Shown one piece after another: positions 1-8,036 of a DNA stretch of 64,000 bases. The notes beneath the pieces were generated by a model. It searched no databases, was not told the DNA's origin, and worked only from the letters and a program-made list of their open reading frames with translations. Within the stretch, counting starts at the first letter, position 1. Each line of letters begins with the position of its first letter. The DNA comes from Roseovarius sp. (GTDB taxonomy: Bacteria; Pseudomonadota; Alphaproteobacteria; Rhodobacterales; Rhodobacteraceae), in assembly GCA_029212365.1 (NCBI GenBank), contig JARGOC010000007.1:95620-159619 (forward strand). The letters run 5' to 3'. A program made the translations under genes and the position numbers.

Positions 1-251
1 TTGATCCGCCCTGCCAACTGACTAAACTGGTCGTCAGTGGCCTGCGCGACGCGCAGCAGATCTTCACCTGCCTCTGTGGCCGTATAGCCGCGCGCGTGGC
101 GTTGAAAGAGTTTGACGCCCAGCCGCTCTTCGAGGGCGTCGATGTGGCGAATGACCGTCGCATGATGCACGCCCAGCACCTCAGCCGCGCCACTGACAGT
201 GCCGATGTGAGCCACACGAAATGCAGTGCGAATTTCGTCCCAATTGTCCAT
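1..251 (-). CDS. LysR-family transcriptional regulator, N-terminal part (runs off the window)
   Basis: Only the first 83 codons are present; the gene continues to the left of the window. The start is ATG at 251 (complement), giving MDNWDEIRTAF. The visible part is the winged helix-turn-helix of a LysR regulator: a GTVSGAAEVLGVHHATVIRHI helix-turn-helix at about residues 17-37, followed by the linker IDALEERLGVKLFQRHARG typical of this family. The effector-binding domain is outside the window, so the ligand and targets cannot be inferred. It is transcribed away from the small membrane protein gene at 373. Confidence 0.85.
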   Translation of the reverse strand, partial: MDNWDEIRTAFRVAHIGTVSGAAEVLGVHHATVIRHIDALEERLGVKLFQRHARGYTATEAGEDLLRVAQATDDQFSQLAGRI

Positions 252-372
252 TTGAAACTACCTGTTTGTTTACGCACATTAGGATGGCGTGCCGTGCAAT
301 TATGTTCATTGATGCTCGCACTTGTAAACCCTAGCGCTTGAACCGGCTGTAAGGTTTGCATAGCCTGCACTG

Positions 373-891
373 ATGAAGATTAGTCACAACACAGCCTCTC
401 TATTGATCCTTGATCATGTGCCTTGGGTTTTGGCCATGGCACTGGCATCTCTGTTCGTCCTGTTTGTGGGCATCGGTTTGGTGCCCCTGGGGCTATCGGA
501 TGAACCGATGCTGTGGCTGTTTGCCTTCATGTTTTCTGTTGTGGGCGGAGGATTATGGCTGCTCATGCTTGAGCTTTTTGCCAGACGGCTGCAATTCGTC
601 TTTGATCGCAACACCGATCGCATCACCATCCGCCGTCAATCGTTGTTTCGCCGGTTTGAGGTCAATCACAAGCTGTCACGCCTGATTGAGGCGCGACTTC
701 AAACAGATGTCTCAGAGGGCGGTCAGGCGCTGTACCGCCCGGTGCTGGTGCTGCACGCCATGCAAAAGGGCAAAGCGATTGAAAAACCAATGCCCCTGCA
801 TGACTATTTCACCAGCGGGTCCGGCCCAGAAAATATGTGCGAAGCGGTCAACACCTGGCTTTCACATATCCCCAAAATCCCGCGCAATTAG
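373..891 (+). CDS. Hypothetical membrane protein, two TM segments
   Basis: A 172-residue protein I do not recognise. Two strongly hydrophobic segments lie at about residues 17-41 and 47-68 and should form a hairpin in the inner membrane. The remaining C-terminal 100 residues are polar and predicted cytosolic, with a basic stretch (DRNTDRITIRRQSLFRRF) after the second segment. This resembles the general layout of small PH-like or DUF membrane proteins of Rhodobacteraceae, but I cannot name a family. It ends 5 bases before the convergent AsmA-like gene. Confidence 0.65.
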   Translation: MKISHNTASLLILDHVPWVLAMALASLFVLFVGIGLVPLGLSDEPMLWLFAFMFSVVGGGLWLLMLELFARRLQFVFDRNTDRITIRRQSLFRRFEVNHKLSRLIEARLQTDVSEGGQALYRPVLVLHAMQKGKAIEKPMPLHDYFTSGSGPENMCEAVNTWLSHIPKIPRN

Positions 892-895
892 ATGG

Positions 896-2182
896 CTACT
901 CTGATGGTTTTTTGTTGAACAAACCCTTCAGCTTGTCCATGGCACTGGGTTTATCACCTGACGTATCCGGGTCATCCGATTGATCCGCTCCAGCGCTCAG
1001 CCCTTTGCCTCCCGATTTCAAAAACCCTGCCAAAACCGTATCCCAAAACTGATCCAGATTGCCAGCGCGCAGGGCTCCGATCTGTGCTTTGTCCAATGTA
1101 AGTTGATAGCGGAAATCAGCATTGCCCGCCCTGGCTTTTACCAGTTGGGCCAATGATCCACTCAGCAGCTTCTCGGTTGTACCTGCATCACGGGGAACGT
1201 CGATCTTCATCTCCTTCATCCCTATTTGCCAATCCATATCAACCCAGTCTTCCGACAGGCTCCAGCGGTCTGTCACCAGCACATCCAACGTGCCGCTATT
1301 CAGCCAGGTCAGCGGGGCTTTGGGCACCAGAAGTTTGACCTTCTCGGCGTCAACATTCGAAAAATCCCACAGGGTTTCACGGCCAAATTCGGTGACATTG
1401 CGTGTGTGCACGATCAAATCCTGCCCGGCGACCTGCGCCTGCATGTTTGAACGAAACAACAAGTCAAACAATGCCAACTTGCTGCGGAACGGGGCTACCT
1501 GTGCCTGGGGAATCACCAGTGAATATGGATCAGACGCCTTGGGGCGCACCTCAATATCCACGCCGGTGGCCTGCAATACACCCGCGCGGAAGGGGCGCCG
1601 CTTTTTGCGCGGTTTGTCTTTGTCGTGTTGGGGCGGGCTGACATACCCTGTCACATCATCAACCCGCGCCATGGTGATCTGCGGAACAGTGCTCAGCAGG
1701 CTCCAGACATCCACATCTGCCTGTATGCGGCCAACATTCAGGTCAAACGCCAAGCCAATGTCGTCTTTGCGGATCAGGTGCAGATCGCTCAAGGTGACGT
1801 CACCTTTGATCAGCGTGCCCTCAGCCCTGCCGTAGCTGACTTGCATTCCCGCCTTGTCTGCGGCCCCTTCAACCACATAGCGCAGGATCGGCTGAAAGAA
1901 CACGAAAGTGGACACAAGGCTCAGCACACCCACACTCACAAGTATACCGGCACTCCAATGGATCACTTTACGCGGGATAAGTGGTTTGCGCGGCTTGGCA
2001 GGTTGGTCCGGAGATTTCTTTGCCCGGCGCATTTCCAGCATCGCCGAAAATATTCCCCCAAAGATCGCTGCCAAAACCTCCAACAACGCTCCCATCATCG
2101 CCCCGGCCAATGCCAGAAACGGTATCATGCATGCGAACAGAATTTCGGCGAAGATAAAAACTAGGGCTTCCATACATCCCAA
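896..2182 (-). CDS. AsmA-like membrane-anchored protein (TIGR03545-like)
   Basis: A 428-residue protein with hydrophobic segments near residues 5-45 and 75-97, a basic linker between them, and a long periplasm-like domain rich in beta-strand patterns. The section VVEGAADKAGMQVSYGRAEG and the following TLIKGDVTLSDLHL are typical of AsmA/TIGR03545-type proteins, which are thought to take part in envelope lipid homeostasis. The C-terminus is low-complexity (Asp, Ser, Gly, Lys). The start may be Met4 rather than Met1. It diverges from ffh, so the two share the 247-base region 2183-2429. The family assignment is from pattern only. Confidence 0.6.
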   Translation of the reverse strand: MGCMEALVFIFAEILFACMIPFLALAGAMMGALLEVLAAIFGGIFSAMLEMRRAKKSPDQPAKPRKPLIPRKVIHWSAGILVSVGVLSLVSTFVFFQPILRYVVEGAADKAGMQVSYGRAEGTLIKGDVTLSDLHLIRKDDIGLAFDLNVGRIQADVDVWSLLSTVPQITMARVDDVTGYVSPPQHDKDKPRKKRRPFRAGVLQATGVDIEVRPKASDPYSLVIPQAQVAPFRSKLALFDLLFRSNMQAQVAGQDLIVHTRNVTEFGRETLWDFSNVDAEKVKLLVPKAPLTWLNSGTLDVLVTDRWSLSEDWVDMDWQIGMKEMKIDVPRDAGTTEKLLSGSLAQLVKARAGNADFRYQLTLDKAQIGALRAGNLDQFWDTVLAGFLKSGGKGLSAGADQSDDPDTSGDKPSAMDKLKGLFNKKPSE

Positions 2183-2285
2183 CCATGTTGCTTTGCGTTC
2201 AGTTTAGCTGTCTCGCCAGTCCTCCGAAACCTCTGCATTGACTTGACTCGCGGCATTTTCCCTCCTAAACGCTGGCGCAACCTTT

Positions 2286-2375
2286 CCGGAAGTCCATATT
2301 GCTTCCGGTCCCTTGGGCCTATGCCCGGGATCGCCCCCCACCAGCGAGTATCGCCCGTGGGGGCGCTTATCGTTT
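2286..2375 (+). promoter_or_regulatory. Structured ffh 5' leader: two hairpins
   Basis: The divergent region between the AsmA-like gene and ffh carries two inverted repeats. The first is CCGGAAG (2286-2292) with CTTCCGG (2302-2308), a perfect 7-bp stem. The second is a GC-rich stem, CGCCCCCCAC (2332-2341) against GTGGGGGCG (about 2367-2375), with one bulged C. Both lie 55-145 bases upstream of the ffh start. They could be an mRNA leader structure or part of a small RNA. The conserved SRP RNA tetraloop region was not found here. Confidence 0.45.
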
Positions 2376-2429
2376 GAACCGCTTGTCCGATAAGGATTGG
2401 CACCTGCAATTGCCGACAGGAGGCACAAA

Positions 2430-3938
2430 ATGTTCGAAAGCCTATCAGACCGCCTCTCTGGTGTCTTCGACCGGCTGACCAAGCAAGGTGCCTTGTCCGA
2501 GGATGACGTTAAATCCGCCCTGCGCGAAGTGCGTGTCGCTTTGCTTGAGGCAGATGTCTCGCTGCCTGTGGCGCGTGATTTCATCAAACGTGTGCAGGAC
2601 CAGGCCACCGGGCACGCAGTGACAAAATCGGTCACACCGGGCCAACAGGTCGTCAAGATCGTACATGACGCATTGGTCGAAACCCTCACCGGTTCGGACG
2701 ATCCCGGCGCGCTGAAAATTGATAACCCGCCTGCGCCCATCCTGATGGTTGGTTTGCAAGGCTCGGGTAAAACCACCACCACCGCCAAACTGGCCAAGCG
2801 TTTGAAAGAACGTGAAGGCAAGCGCGTGCTGATGGCGTCATTGGATGTGAATCGCCCGGCCGCGATGGAGCAACTTGCCATCCTCGGCACTCAGATCGGT
2901 GTGGATACCCTGCCCATCGTCAAGGGCGAAGACCCTGTGGCGATTGCCAAACGCGCCAAGATGCAGGCGGGATTGGGCGGCTATGATGTTTACATGCTCG
3001 ACACCGCCGGGCGTCTGCATATTGATGCAGAACTCATTGCACAGGCCGCCGCCGTGCGTGATGTGGCCAACCCGCGTGAAACCCTGTTGGTGGTTGATGG
3101 GCTGACCGGTCAGGACGCTGTCAACGTCGCCACTGAATTTGACGACAAGATCGGCGTGACCGGTGTTGTCCTGACCCGGATGGATGGCGATGGGCGCGGT
3201 GGTGCGGCGCTGTCGATGCGTGCAGTCACTGGCAAACCCATCCGCTTTGTCGGGCTGGGCGAAAAGATGGACGCGATTGAAACGTTCGAGCCCGAGCGTA
3301 TCGCAGGCCGCATCCTGGGCATGGGCGATATCGTCAGCCTTGTGGAAAAAGCGCAGGAAACCATCGAGGTCGAACAGGCCGAAAAGATGATGAAGCGCTT
3401 CCAGAAGGGTATGTTCAACATGAACGACCTGAAGATGCAGCTGGAACAGATGCAAAAGATGGGCGGCATGGAAGGCGTCATGGGCATGATGCCCGGCATG
3501 GGGAAAATGGCCAAACAGATGGAAGGCGCCGGCATTGACGACAAAATTCTGTCGCGTCAGGTCGCCCTGATCAACTCCATGACCAAAAAAGAACGCGCCA
3601 ACCCCAAGCTGCTGCAAGCCAGCCGTAAGAAACGCATCGCCGCGGGGGCCGGGCTTGAAGTCAGTGAGCTGAACAAACTTCTCAAAATGCAGCGCCAGAT
3701 GGGCGACATGATGAAGAAGATGGGCAAAATGGGCAAAGGCGGCATGCTGAAACAGGCCATGAAAGGCATGTTTGGCAAAGGCGGCCCCTCCCCCGAGGAC
3801 ATGGCCGCAGGCATGGACCCAAAAGCCCTGGAACAGGCGGCCAAACAAATGGGCAAAGGCCTGCCCGGTGGCGGCCTGCCCGGATTGGGCGGCGGCGCAT
3901 TGCCCCCCGGCCTTTCAGGCTTTGGGAAAAAGAAATAA
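2430..3938 (+). CDS. ffh: Signal recognition particle protein Ffh (SRP54)
   Basis: The GTPase subunit of the signal recognition particle, which binds SRP RNA and signal peptides of nascent membrane proteins and hands them to FtsY. In order: an N-terminal four-helix bundle starting MFESLSDRLSGVFDRL, the G1 P-loop GLQGSGKTTTTAK near residue 105, DTAGR near 190, TRMDGDGRGG near 248, and a Met-rich M domain from about 300 with many MxxM repeats. The length of 502 aa is normal. The start at 2430 is preceded by AGGAGG at 2418-2423. A longer in-frame TTG start at 2397 is rejected because it would place this ribosome-binding site inside the gene. Confidence 0.97.
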   Translation: MFESLSDRLSGVFDRLTKQGALSEDDVKSALREVRVALLEADVSLPVARDFIKRVQDQATGHAVTKSVTPGQQVVKIVHDALVETLTGSDDPGALKIDNPPAPILMVGLQGSGKTTTTAKLAKRLKEREGKRVLMASLDVNRPAAMEQLAILGTQIGVDTLPIVKGEDPVAIAKRAKMQAGLGGYDVYMLDTAGRLHIDAELIAQAAAVRDVANPRETLLVVDGLTGQDAVNVATEFDDKIGVTGVVLTRMDGDGRGGAALSMRAVTGKPIRFVGLGEKMDAIETFEPERIAGRILGMGDIVSLVEKAQETIEVEQAEKMMKRFQKGMFNMNDLKMQLEQMQKMGGMEGVMGMMPGMGKMAKQMEGAGIDDKILSRQVALINSMTKKERANPKLLQASRKKRIAAGAGLEVSELNKLLKMQRQMGDMMKKMGKMGKGGMLKQAMKGMFGKGGPSPEDMAAGMDPKALEQAAKQMGKGLPGGGLPGLGGGALPPGLSGFGKKK

Positions 3939-4038
3939 CCTGATGATTTTCTCTTGCGCCAAACATCTCCGTCGGAGGCTCCTGCCCTCCCAACCCGCTC
4001 GGGCAGCGGGAACGGAGTATTGCGGCCAGGTTATCGGA

Positions 4039-4569
4039 ATGAAAGCCGTGCGGCATCTGCCTTCGCTGGACACCCAGCGCCTGACCCTGCGTGCACCGGG
4101 GCCTGCAGACCTGTCGGCCTATCAGGCGTTCTACGCCGAGGCTGACGCCACTGTCGGGACCTATCGAGGCGGGCGCAGTGCGGATCAGATCGCCGATATT
4201 CATGCAAAAGACATGCACCACTGGCAAGACAAAGGCTTTGGCATCTGGCTCTTGCGGCGCAAAGACGATGCGGCTGTTCTTGGTGGCGCAGGCCTGGCCC
4301 ATGCTGATGATTGGGACACCCATGAACTCACCTGGTGGCTGATGCTCCAGGCCCGCGGCAAAGGCTACGCAACCGAAGCCAGCCGCGCCATCATTGCCTT
4401 TGCCTATGATACGCTGGGTTGGACGCAGGTCGAAACTTTCATGCGGGATCACAACATAGCCGCTCACCGCGTCGCCCAACGTCTCGGTGGACGAGTTGTT
4501 CGCCGCGACACCTTCCCCGACGGCGTCACCCGCAATGTCTATACCCTGCCACGGGGGGCGCAGGCATGA
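4039..4569 (+). CDS. GNAT-family N-acetyltransferase (first of array)
   Basis: A 176-residue acetyltransferase of the RimJ/RimL-like GNAT type. The opening LPSLDTQRLTLRAPGPADL is the usual first strand. The acetyl-CoA-binding segment lies around LMLQARGKGYATEASRAII (about residues 95-113), and the C-terminal strand has NIAAHRVAQRLGG. The substrate is unknown; such proteins acetylate amino groups of small molecules or protein N-termini. An upstream in-frame ATG at 3943 would add 32 residues unlike this family, so 4039 is preferred. The stop overlaps the next start as ATGA, so this and the next gene are translationally coupled. Confidence 0.85.
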   Translation: MKAVRHLPSLDTQRLTLRAPGPADLSAYQAFYAEADATVGTYRGGRSADQIADIHAKDMHHWQDKGFGIWLLRRKDDAAVLGGAGLAHADDWDTHELTWWLMLQARGKGYATEASRAIIAFAYDTLGWTQVETFMRDHNIAAHRVAQRLGGRVVRRDTFPDGVTRNVYTLPRGAQA

Positions 4570-5135
4570 CCCTCACGCTCACCATTCCCCGTCTGGAAAC
4601 CGAAAACCTGATCCTGCGCGGCCCCGAGGCCCGTGATTTTGATGTATTCAACACCTTCATCACCGATCCTGAACGGTCATGGGGCTTTGGCACCGAAGAA
4701 GACCGCCCCAAGGCTTGGCGTTGGTTTGCAAGCAATATCGGCCACTGGGCTCTGCGCGGGTACGGCTATTTCACCATTGAGCAAAAAGCCACAGGCTTGC
4801 CCTGTGGCATCACAGGCATCTGGGAGCCCGAAGGCTGGCCCGAAGCCGAGATCGGCTGGGTCGTTTACGCCGGGTTCGAAGGCAAGGGAATCGCGTTTGA
4901 AGCCGCCACGCGCGCACGCGAATGGGCCTACACCGACCTTGGTTTTACAACGCTGACATCCAATATCGTGCCGGGCAATGACCGCTCGGTCGCGCTCGCC
5001 GAAAGGCTGGGCGCACATTTCGAACGCGAGTATCTCAACGTTCAGATGGGCACCGAACGCCTGTTCCGGCACCCCTCGCCTGCGGATCTGGGCCTGAGCG
5101 GTGACAATGACGGCAACCCGGAGGCTTATGCATGA
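4566..5135 (+). CDS. GNAT-family N-acetyltransferase (second of array)
   Basis: A 189-residue GNAT acetyltransferase beginning MTLTLTIPRLETENLILRGP. It has the family signatures: the middle motif NIGHWALRGYGYFTIEQKATG near residues 57-77, the acetyl-CoA pocket YAGFEGKGIAFEAATRAREW near 102-121, the NDRSVALAERLG helix and the C-terminal FRHPSPADL. It overlaps the preceding gene and the following remnant by 4 bases each (ATGA at both junctions). It is clearly paralogous to the copy at 5302, which points to local tandem duplication. The substrate cannot be read from the sequence. Confidence 0.88.
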   Translation: MTLTLTIPRLETENLILRGPEARDFDVFNTFITDPERSWGFGTEEDRPKAWRWFASNIGHWALRGYGYFTIEQKATGLPCGITGIWEPEGWPEAEIGWVVYAGFEGKGIAFEAATRAREWAYTDLGFTTLTSNIVPGNDRSVALAERLGAHFEREYLNVQMGTERLFRHPSPADLGLSGDNDGNPEAYA

Positions 5136-5302
5136 CGCCTCGTCTGATCAACACTCCGGTTCAGGAAACTGAGCGCCTGACCTCGCGCGCCATGAATGTT
5201 TGGGGTGTGAACGCCGGGCTTATCGGCCATTGGGCCATTCCTGATCTGACCGATTGGGACGCCCCATTGGTCTGCCGCCATCCCAGACCGGAGGATGTGT
5301 AA
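5132..5302 (+). pseudogene. Shrunken GNAT paralogue (56 codons)
   Basis: An open 56-codon frame sits exactly between two GNAT genes, with ATGA overlap on the left and TAATG overlap on the right. Its first residues (TPVQETERLTSRAM) match the N-terminal strand LETERLxLRG of its neighbours, the middle IGHWAI matches their IGHWxIRGYG, and its end (CRHPRPEDV) matches their C-terminal YRHPAPE and FRHPSPAD. The acetyl-CoA-binding core is missing. The simplest reading is a former full-length acetyltransferase reduced by in-frame internal deletions. Translation may persist because it couples the flanking genes. Confidence 0.65.
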
Positions 5303-5907
5303 TGTCCGCCACCAGCATTCCCATTCTGGAAACCAAACGCCTCGTTCTGCGTGGCCCCATGGCCGAGGATTATCCGGATTTCAAAGCCACATTCAGCTCT
5401 TATCGCTCGCGTTTCATGGGTGGTCCGCTAAATCCCTATGAGGCCTGGATGCTCTATGCCGCCGAAATCGGCCATTGGGAAATCCGCGGCTATGGCATGT
5501 GGATGATCCACGACCGGGTCACCGACAGAACCCTCGGCATGGCCGGCGGCTGGTTTCCGGCCAAATGGCCCGAACGCGAAATCGCCTGGATCATCTGGCC
5601 CAATGAGGCCGGTCATGGCTATGCGCTGGAAGCCACCCATGCGGTGCGTGCACATCTCTATGCCCATTGTGGTTGGGAAAATGCGGTCAGCTATATTGAT
5701 CCCAAAAACCTCGACAGCATCCGCCTGGCCGAGAGGCTGGGGTGCACCAAAGACAAGGCCGCCGCCACGATTGATGGCGATGATGCCGTTTACCGCCACC
5801 CCGCGCCCGAGCGGCTGAAATCCGGCCAGATTGCCGATGGGATCGAGCTGGAAATCAGCCACTATTGCGATCCGCTGTTCAAACCGAAAGGAATGCCCGT
5901 TGACTGA
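5302..5907 (+). CDS. GNAT-family N-acetyltransferase (third intact copy)
   Basis: A 201-residue GNAT protein starting MSATSIPILETKRLVLRGP, chosen over an upstream in-frame start at 5254 because the family begins at this strand and because the start overlaps the previous stop as TAATG. The motifs are IGHWEIRGYGMWMI near 55-68, the acetyl-CoA segment PNEAGHGYALEATHAV near 97-112, the NLDSIRLAERLG helix, and C-terminal YRHPAPERL. It resembles the copy at 4566 throughout. Its stop overlaps the start of the chorismate mutase gene, so the whole array probably forms one transcript with it. Confidence 0.88.
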   Translation: MSATSIPILETKRLVLRGPMAEDYPDFKATFSSYRSRFMGGPLNPYEAWMLYAAEIGHWEIRGYGMWMIHDRVTDRTLGMAGGWFPAKWPEREIAWIIWPNEAGHGYALEATHAVRAHLYAHCGWENAVSYIDPKNLDSIRLAERLGCTKDKAAATIDGDDAVYRHPAPERLKSGQIADGIELEISHYCDPLFKPKGMPVD

Positions 5908-6196
5908 CGCCACCTCCCGCGCCGCCGAGCTTCTGAAAGAGCACCGCACATCCATTGATCGACTGGATGCGGTATTGGTCTATACGCTGGCCGAGCGCTT
6001 TAAACACACACAGGCCGTAGGTCAGCTAAAAGCTGAGCACGCCCTCCCGCCCTCCGATCCGCTGCGCGAAAGCCAGCAGATCGAGCGACTTCAGCGCATG
6101 GCGCTTGAAGCCGACCTCGACCCCGAATTTGCCAAGAACTTCCTGAACTTCATCATTGGCGAAGTCATCCAACACCACAAGAAACACCATTCCTAA
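5900..6196 (+). CDS. Chorismate mutase, AroQ type
   Basis: A 98-residue all-helical chorismate mutase converting chorismate to prephenate, the first step towards phenylalanine and tyrosine. The sequence follows the AroQ layout: an N-terminal helix with LLKEHRTSIDRLDAVLVYTL carrying the active-site Arg, the second helix RFKHTQAVGQLKAEH with Lys, DPLRESQQIERL, and the C-terminal helix ending IIGEVIQHHKKH. The start is TTG at 5900, preceded by AAAGGA at the proper distance and overlapping the upstream GNAT stop. An ATG further upstream is out of the family pattern. Confidence 0.88.
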   Translation: MTDATSRAAELLKEHRTSIDRLDAVLVYTLAERFKHTQAVGQLKAEHALPPSDPLRESQQIERLQRMALEADLDPEFAKNFLNFIIGEVIQHHKKHHS

Positions 6197-6255
6197 CCAA
6201 ATGTAGGGTGGGGTTTCACCCCACCTTCCCACGCCATTCTTAAGGAGAACACACA

Positions 6256-6693
6256 ATGGCTATGAAACTCCGGCTCGCCCGCGGCGGCTCCAAGAAACGC
6301 CCTTTTTATCGCATCGTGGCATCCGACAGCCGCATGCCACGCGATGGCCGCTTCATCGAAAAACTGGGCACCTATAACCCTTTGCTGCCCAAAGACAGCG
6401 AAGAGCGCGTGAAAATGAACATTGAGCGCATCCAATACTGGCTGGACCAGGGCGCACAGCCCACCGACCGCGTCAGCCGCTTCCTGGAGGCTGCCGGCAC
6501 AATCGAGAAAAAAGAGCGCTCAAACCCCAACAAAGGTGAGCCTGGCCAGAAAGCCAAGGACCGCGTTGAGGAAAAAGCAGCCAAAGCTGCCGCCGCTGCC
6601 GAAGCCGCTGCTGCCCCGGCTGAAGAAGCCCCCGTTGAAGAAGCAGTTGCCGAAGAAGCACCTGCTGCTGAAGAAGAAACCGCGGACAAGTAA
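6256..6693 (+). CDS. rpsP: 30S ribosomal protein S16
   Basis: S16 is an assembly protein of the small ribosomal subunit. The N-terminal 80 residues are canonical ([19 protein letters not shown], then [19 protein letters not shown]). After about residue 95 there is an Ala/Glu/Pro-rich tail that brings the length to 145 aa; such acidic tails are common in alphaproteobacterial S16. A ribosome-binding site AAGGAG precedes the ATG at 6256. It begins the classic rpsP-rimM-trmD-rplS order, here interrupted by bluB, a small membrane protein and a sulfotransferase-like gene. Confidence 0.97.
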   Translation: MAMKLRLARGGSKKRPFYRIVASDSRMPRDGRFIEKLGTYNPLLPKDSEERVKMNIERIQYWLDQGAQPTDRVSRFLEAAGTIEKKERSNPNKGEPGQKAKDRVEEKAAKAAAAAEAAAAPAEEAPVEEAVAEEAPAAEEETADK

Positions 6694-6710
6694 TCCGGGG
6701 ACGTTGCGAC

Positions 6711-7340
6711 ATGTCGCAGTTTTCTTCCGAGCTACAAACGGGACTGCTTGATCTGATGCGTTGGCGGCGCGATGTGCGCCGCTTTCGCTCAGATCCGGTG
6801 GACGAGGCCGTGCTGCAGGCCTGCCTCGACAGTTTTCTTTTGGCCCCGTCCGTTGGCCTGAGCGAGCCGTGGCGTGTGCTGCGCCTTGAGGGCGATGCTG
6901 CGCGCGCATCTGCACTGGAAAACTTCACGACCGCCAATGCCAAAGCACTTGCAGGCTATGCCGGTGAAAAAGCCGCTTTATACAGCCAGCTCAAACTGAC
7001 TGGCATGCAAAAAGCCCCGGTTCAACTGGCCGTCTTTTGTGACGAAGAAACCGAAAAAGGGGCAGGCTTGGGGGCAGGCTCCATGCCAGAAACGCGCCGC
7101 TACTCGGTCGTGGCGGCCATCACTCAGTTCTGGCTGGTGGCGCGCGCGCATGGGTTGGGTGTGGGCTGGGTGTCGATCCTTGACCCTGATCAACTCGGGC
7201 GCGACCTGGATGTTTCACCTGATTGGCGGCTGGTGGCCTATTTGTGCATCGGTTGGCCCGAGGCAGACAGCGACACGCCAGAACTGGAACGTGCCGGCTG
7301 GGAAGATCGGCGCGGCCATTTGCCGGTGATCACGCGATGA
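6711..7340 (+). CDS. bluB: 5,6-dimethylbenzimidazole synthase BluB
   Basis: A nitroreductase-fold flavoenzyme that cleaves reduced FMN with oxygen to give 5,6-dimethylbenzimidazole, the lower ligand of vitamin B12. Residues 17-26 (RWRRDVRRFR) hold the FMN-phosphate-binding Arg cluster. LLAPSVGLSEPWRVLRL near 44-60 and the C-terminal HGLGVGWVSILDP with YLCIGWPE near 190 are BluB signatures rather than general nitroreductase ones. The length of 209 aa is normal. Its stop overlaps the next start as ATGA. Other cobalamin genes are not in this window. Confidence 0.88.
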   Translation: MSQFSSELQTGLLDLMRWRRDVRRFRSDPVDEAVLQACLDSFLLAPSVGLSEPWRVLRLEGDAARASALENFTTANAKALAGYAGEKAALYSQLKLTGMQKAPVQLAVFCDEETEKGAGLGAGSMPETRRYSVVAAITQFWLVARAHGLGVGWVSILDPDQLGRDLDVSPDWRLVAYLCIGWPEADSDTPELERAGWEDRRGHLPVITR

Positions 7341-7498
7341 GGGTGATCTTCCGGTTGATCCGCCTCGTGGCGTTGTGCCTTGTTGCTTTCGTGACTGGCA
7401 TATTCTTTGAACGTGCGCATCAACAAGACCTGTGCGAACAATCAGGTGGCACTTGGGCGCGTGCCGGTGTCTGTGCTGTGGAGACGACCAATGGATGA
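7337..7498 (+). CDS. Small single-TM protein with Cys pair (53 aa)
   Basis: A 53-codon gene wedged between bluB (4-base overlap) and rimM (8-base overlap). Residues 4-23 ([20 protein letters not shown]) form one membrane segment or an uncleaved signal anchor. The short exported tail reads [14 protein letters not shown], with two cysteines that could form a disulfide. The tight overlaps on both sides argue that it is translated. The function is unknown; I do not recognise a named family. Confidence 0.6.
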   Translation: MRVIFRLIRLVALCLVAFVTGIFFERAHQQDLCEQSGGTWARAGVCAVETTNG

Positions 7499-8000
7499 TA
7501 TGATCTGTGTAGGCGCCATCGCAGGCGCTTTTGGCGTGAATGGCGAAGTGCGCCTGAAAAGCTTTACCGCCGAGCCTGAGGACATCGCCGCCTATGGCCC
7601 CCTCAGCACCGAGGACGGCACGCGCCAATTTACCATCACCTTGAACGGGCAGATCAAAAACGGCTTTACCGCTCAACTTTCCGGCGTTGCCAGCAAAGAA
7701 CAGGCCGACGCCCTGCGTGGCGTGCGCTTGTTTGCCGAGCGGTCACAATTGCCCAACCTGCCGGATGATGAATACTATCATGCCGATCTGATCGGGCTTG
7801 CGGTCTATGACACTGGCGGCACGTTGTTGGGCCGCGTCAAGGATGTGTTGAACCACGGCGCATCAGACCTGCTGGAAATCCAGGGCGACGGCCTGAAGGA
7901 CACGGTGTTGCTGCCCTTTACGCTGGATGCCGTACCCACTGTTGATCTCTCTAAAGGCCGCATCGTTTGCGATCCCCCTGACGGGCTGTTTGCGGACTAA
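7491..8000 (+). CDS. rimM: Ribosome maturation factor RimM
   Basis: RimM binds S19 and helps 30S head maturation. The N-terminal RimM barrel begins [20 protein letters not shown] and the C-terminal PRC barrel begins [18 protein letters not shown] near residue 88. The length of 169 aa is normal. The start is ATG at 7491, with an alternative ATG three codons later. It lies in its conserved position between rpsP and trmD, separated from trmD here by the sulfotransferase-like gene. Confidence 0.95.
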   Translation: MDDMICVGAIAGAFGVNGEVRLKSFTAEPEDIAAYGPLSTEDGTRQFTITLNGQIKNGFTAQLSGVASKEQADALRGVRLFAERSQLPNLPDDEYYHADLIGLAVYDTGGTLLGRVKDVLNHGASDLLEIQGDGLKDTVLLPFTLDAVPTVDLSKGRIVCDPPDGLFAD

Positions 8001-8036
8001 GGTTTTGCGCCGCACAAACCTTGATCCAAGGACAAC

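Noticed and set aside
2183..2429. Possible SRP (4.5S-type) RNA in the ffh upstream region.
   Set aside because: The conserved GGAA-tetraloop region with its flanking GGTCAGG and AGCAGCC sequences was not found.
2838..3848. A 336-codon minus-strand frame rich in His, Phe and Leu opposite ffh.
   Set aside because: It is the antisense image of the Met- and Gly-rich M domain and NG domain of ffh; no ribosome-binding site or family features.
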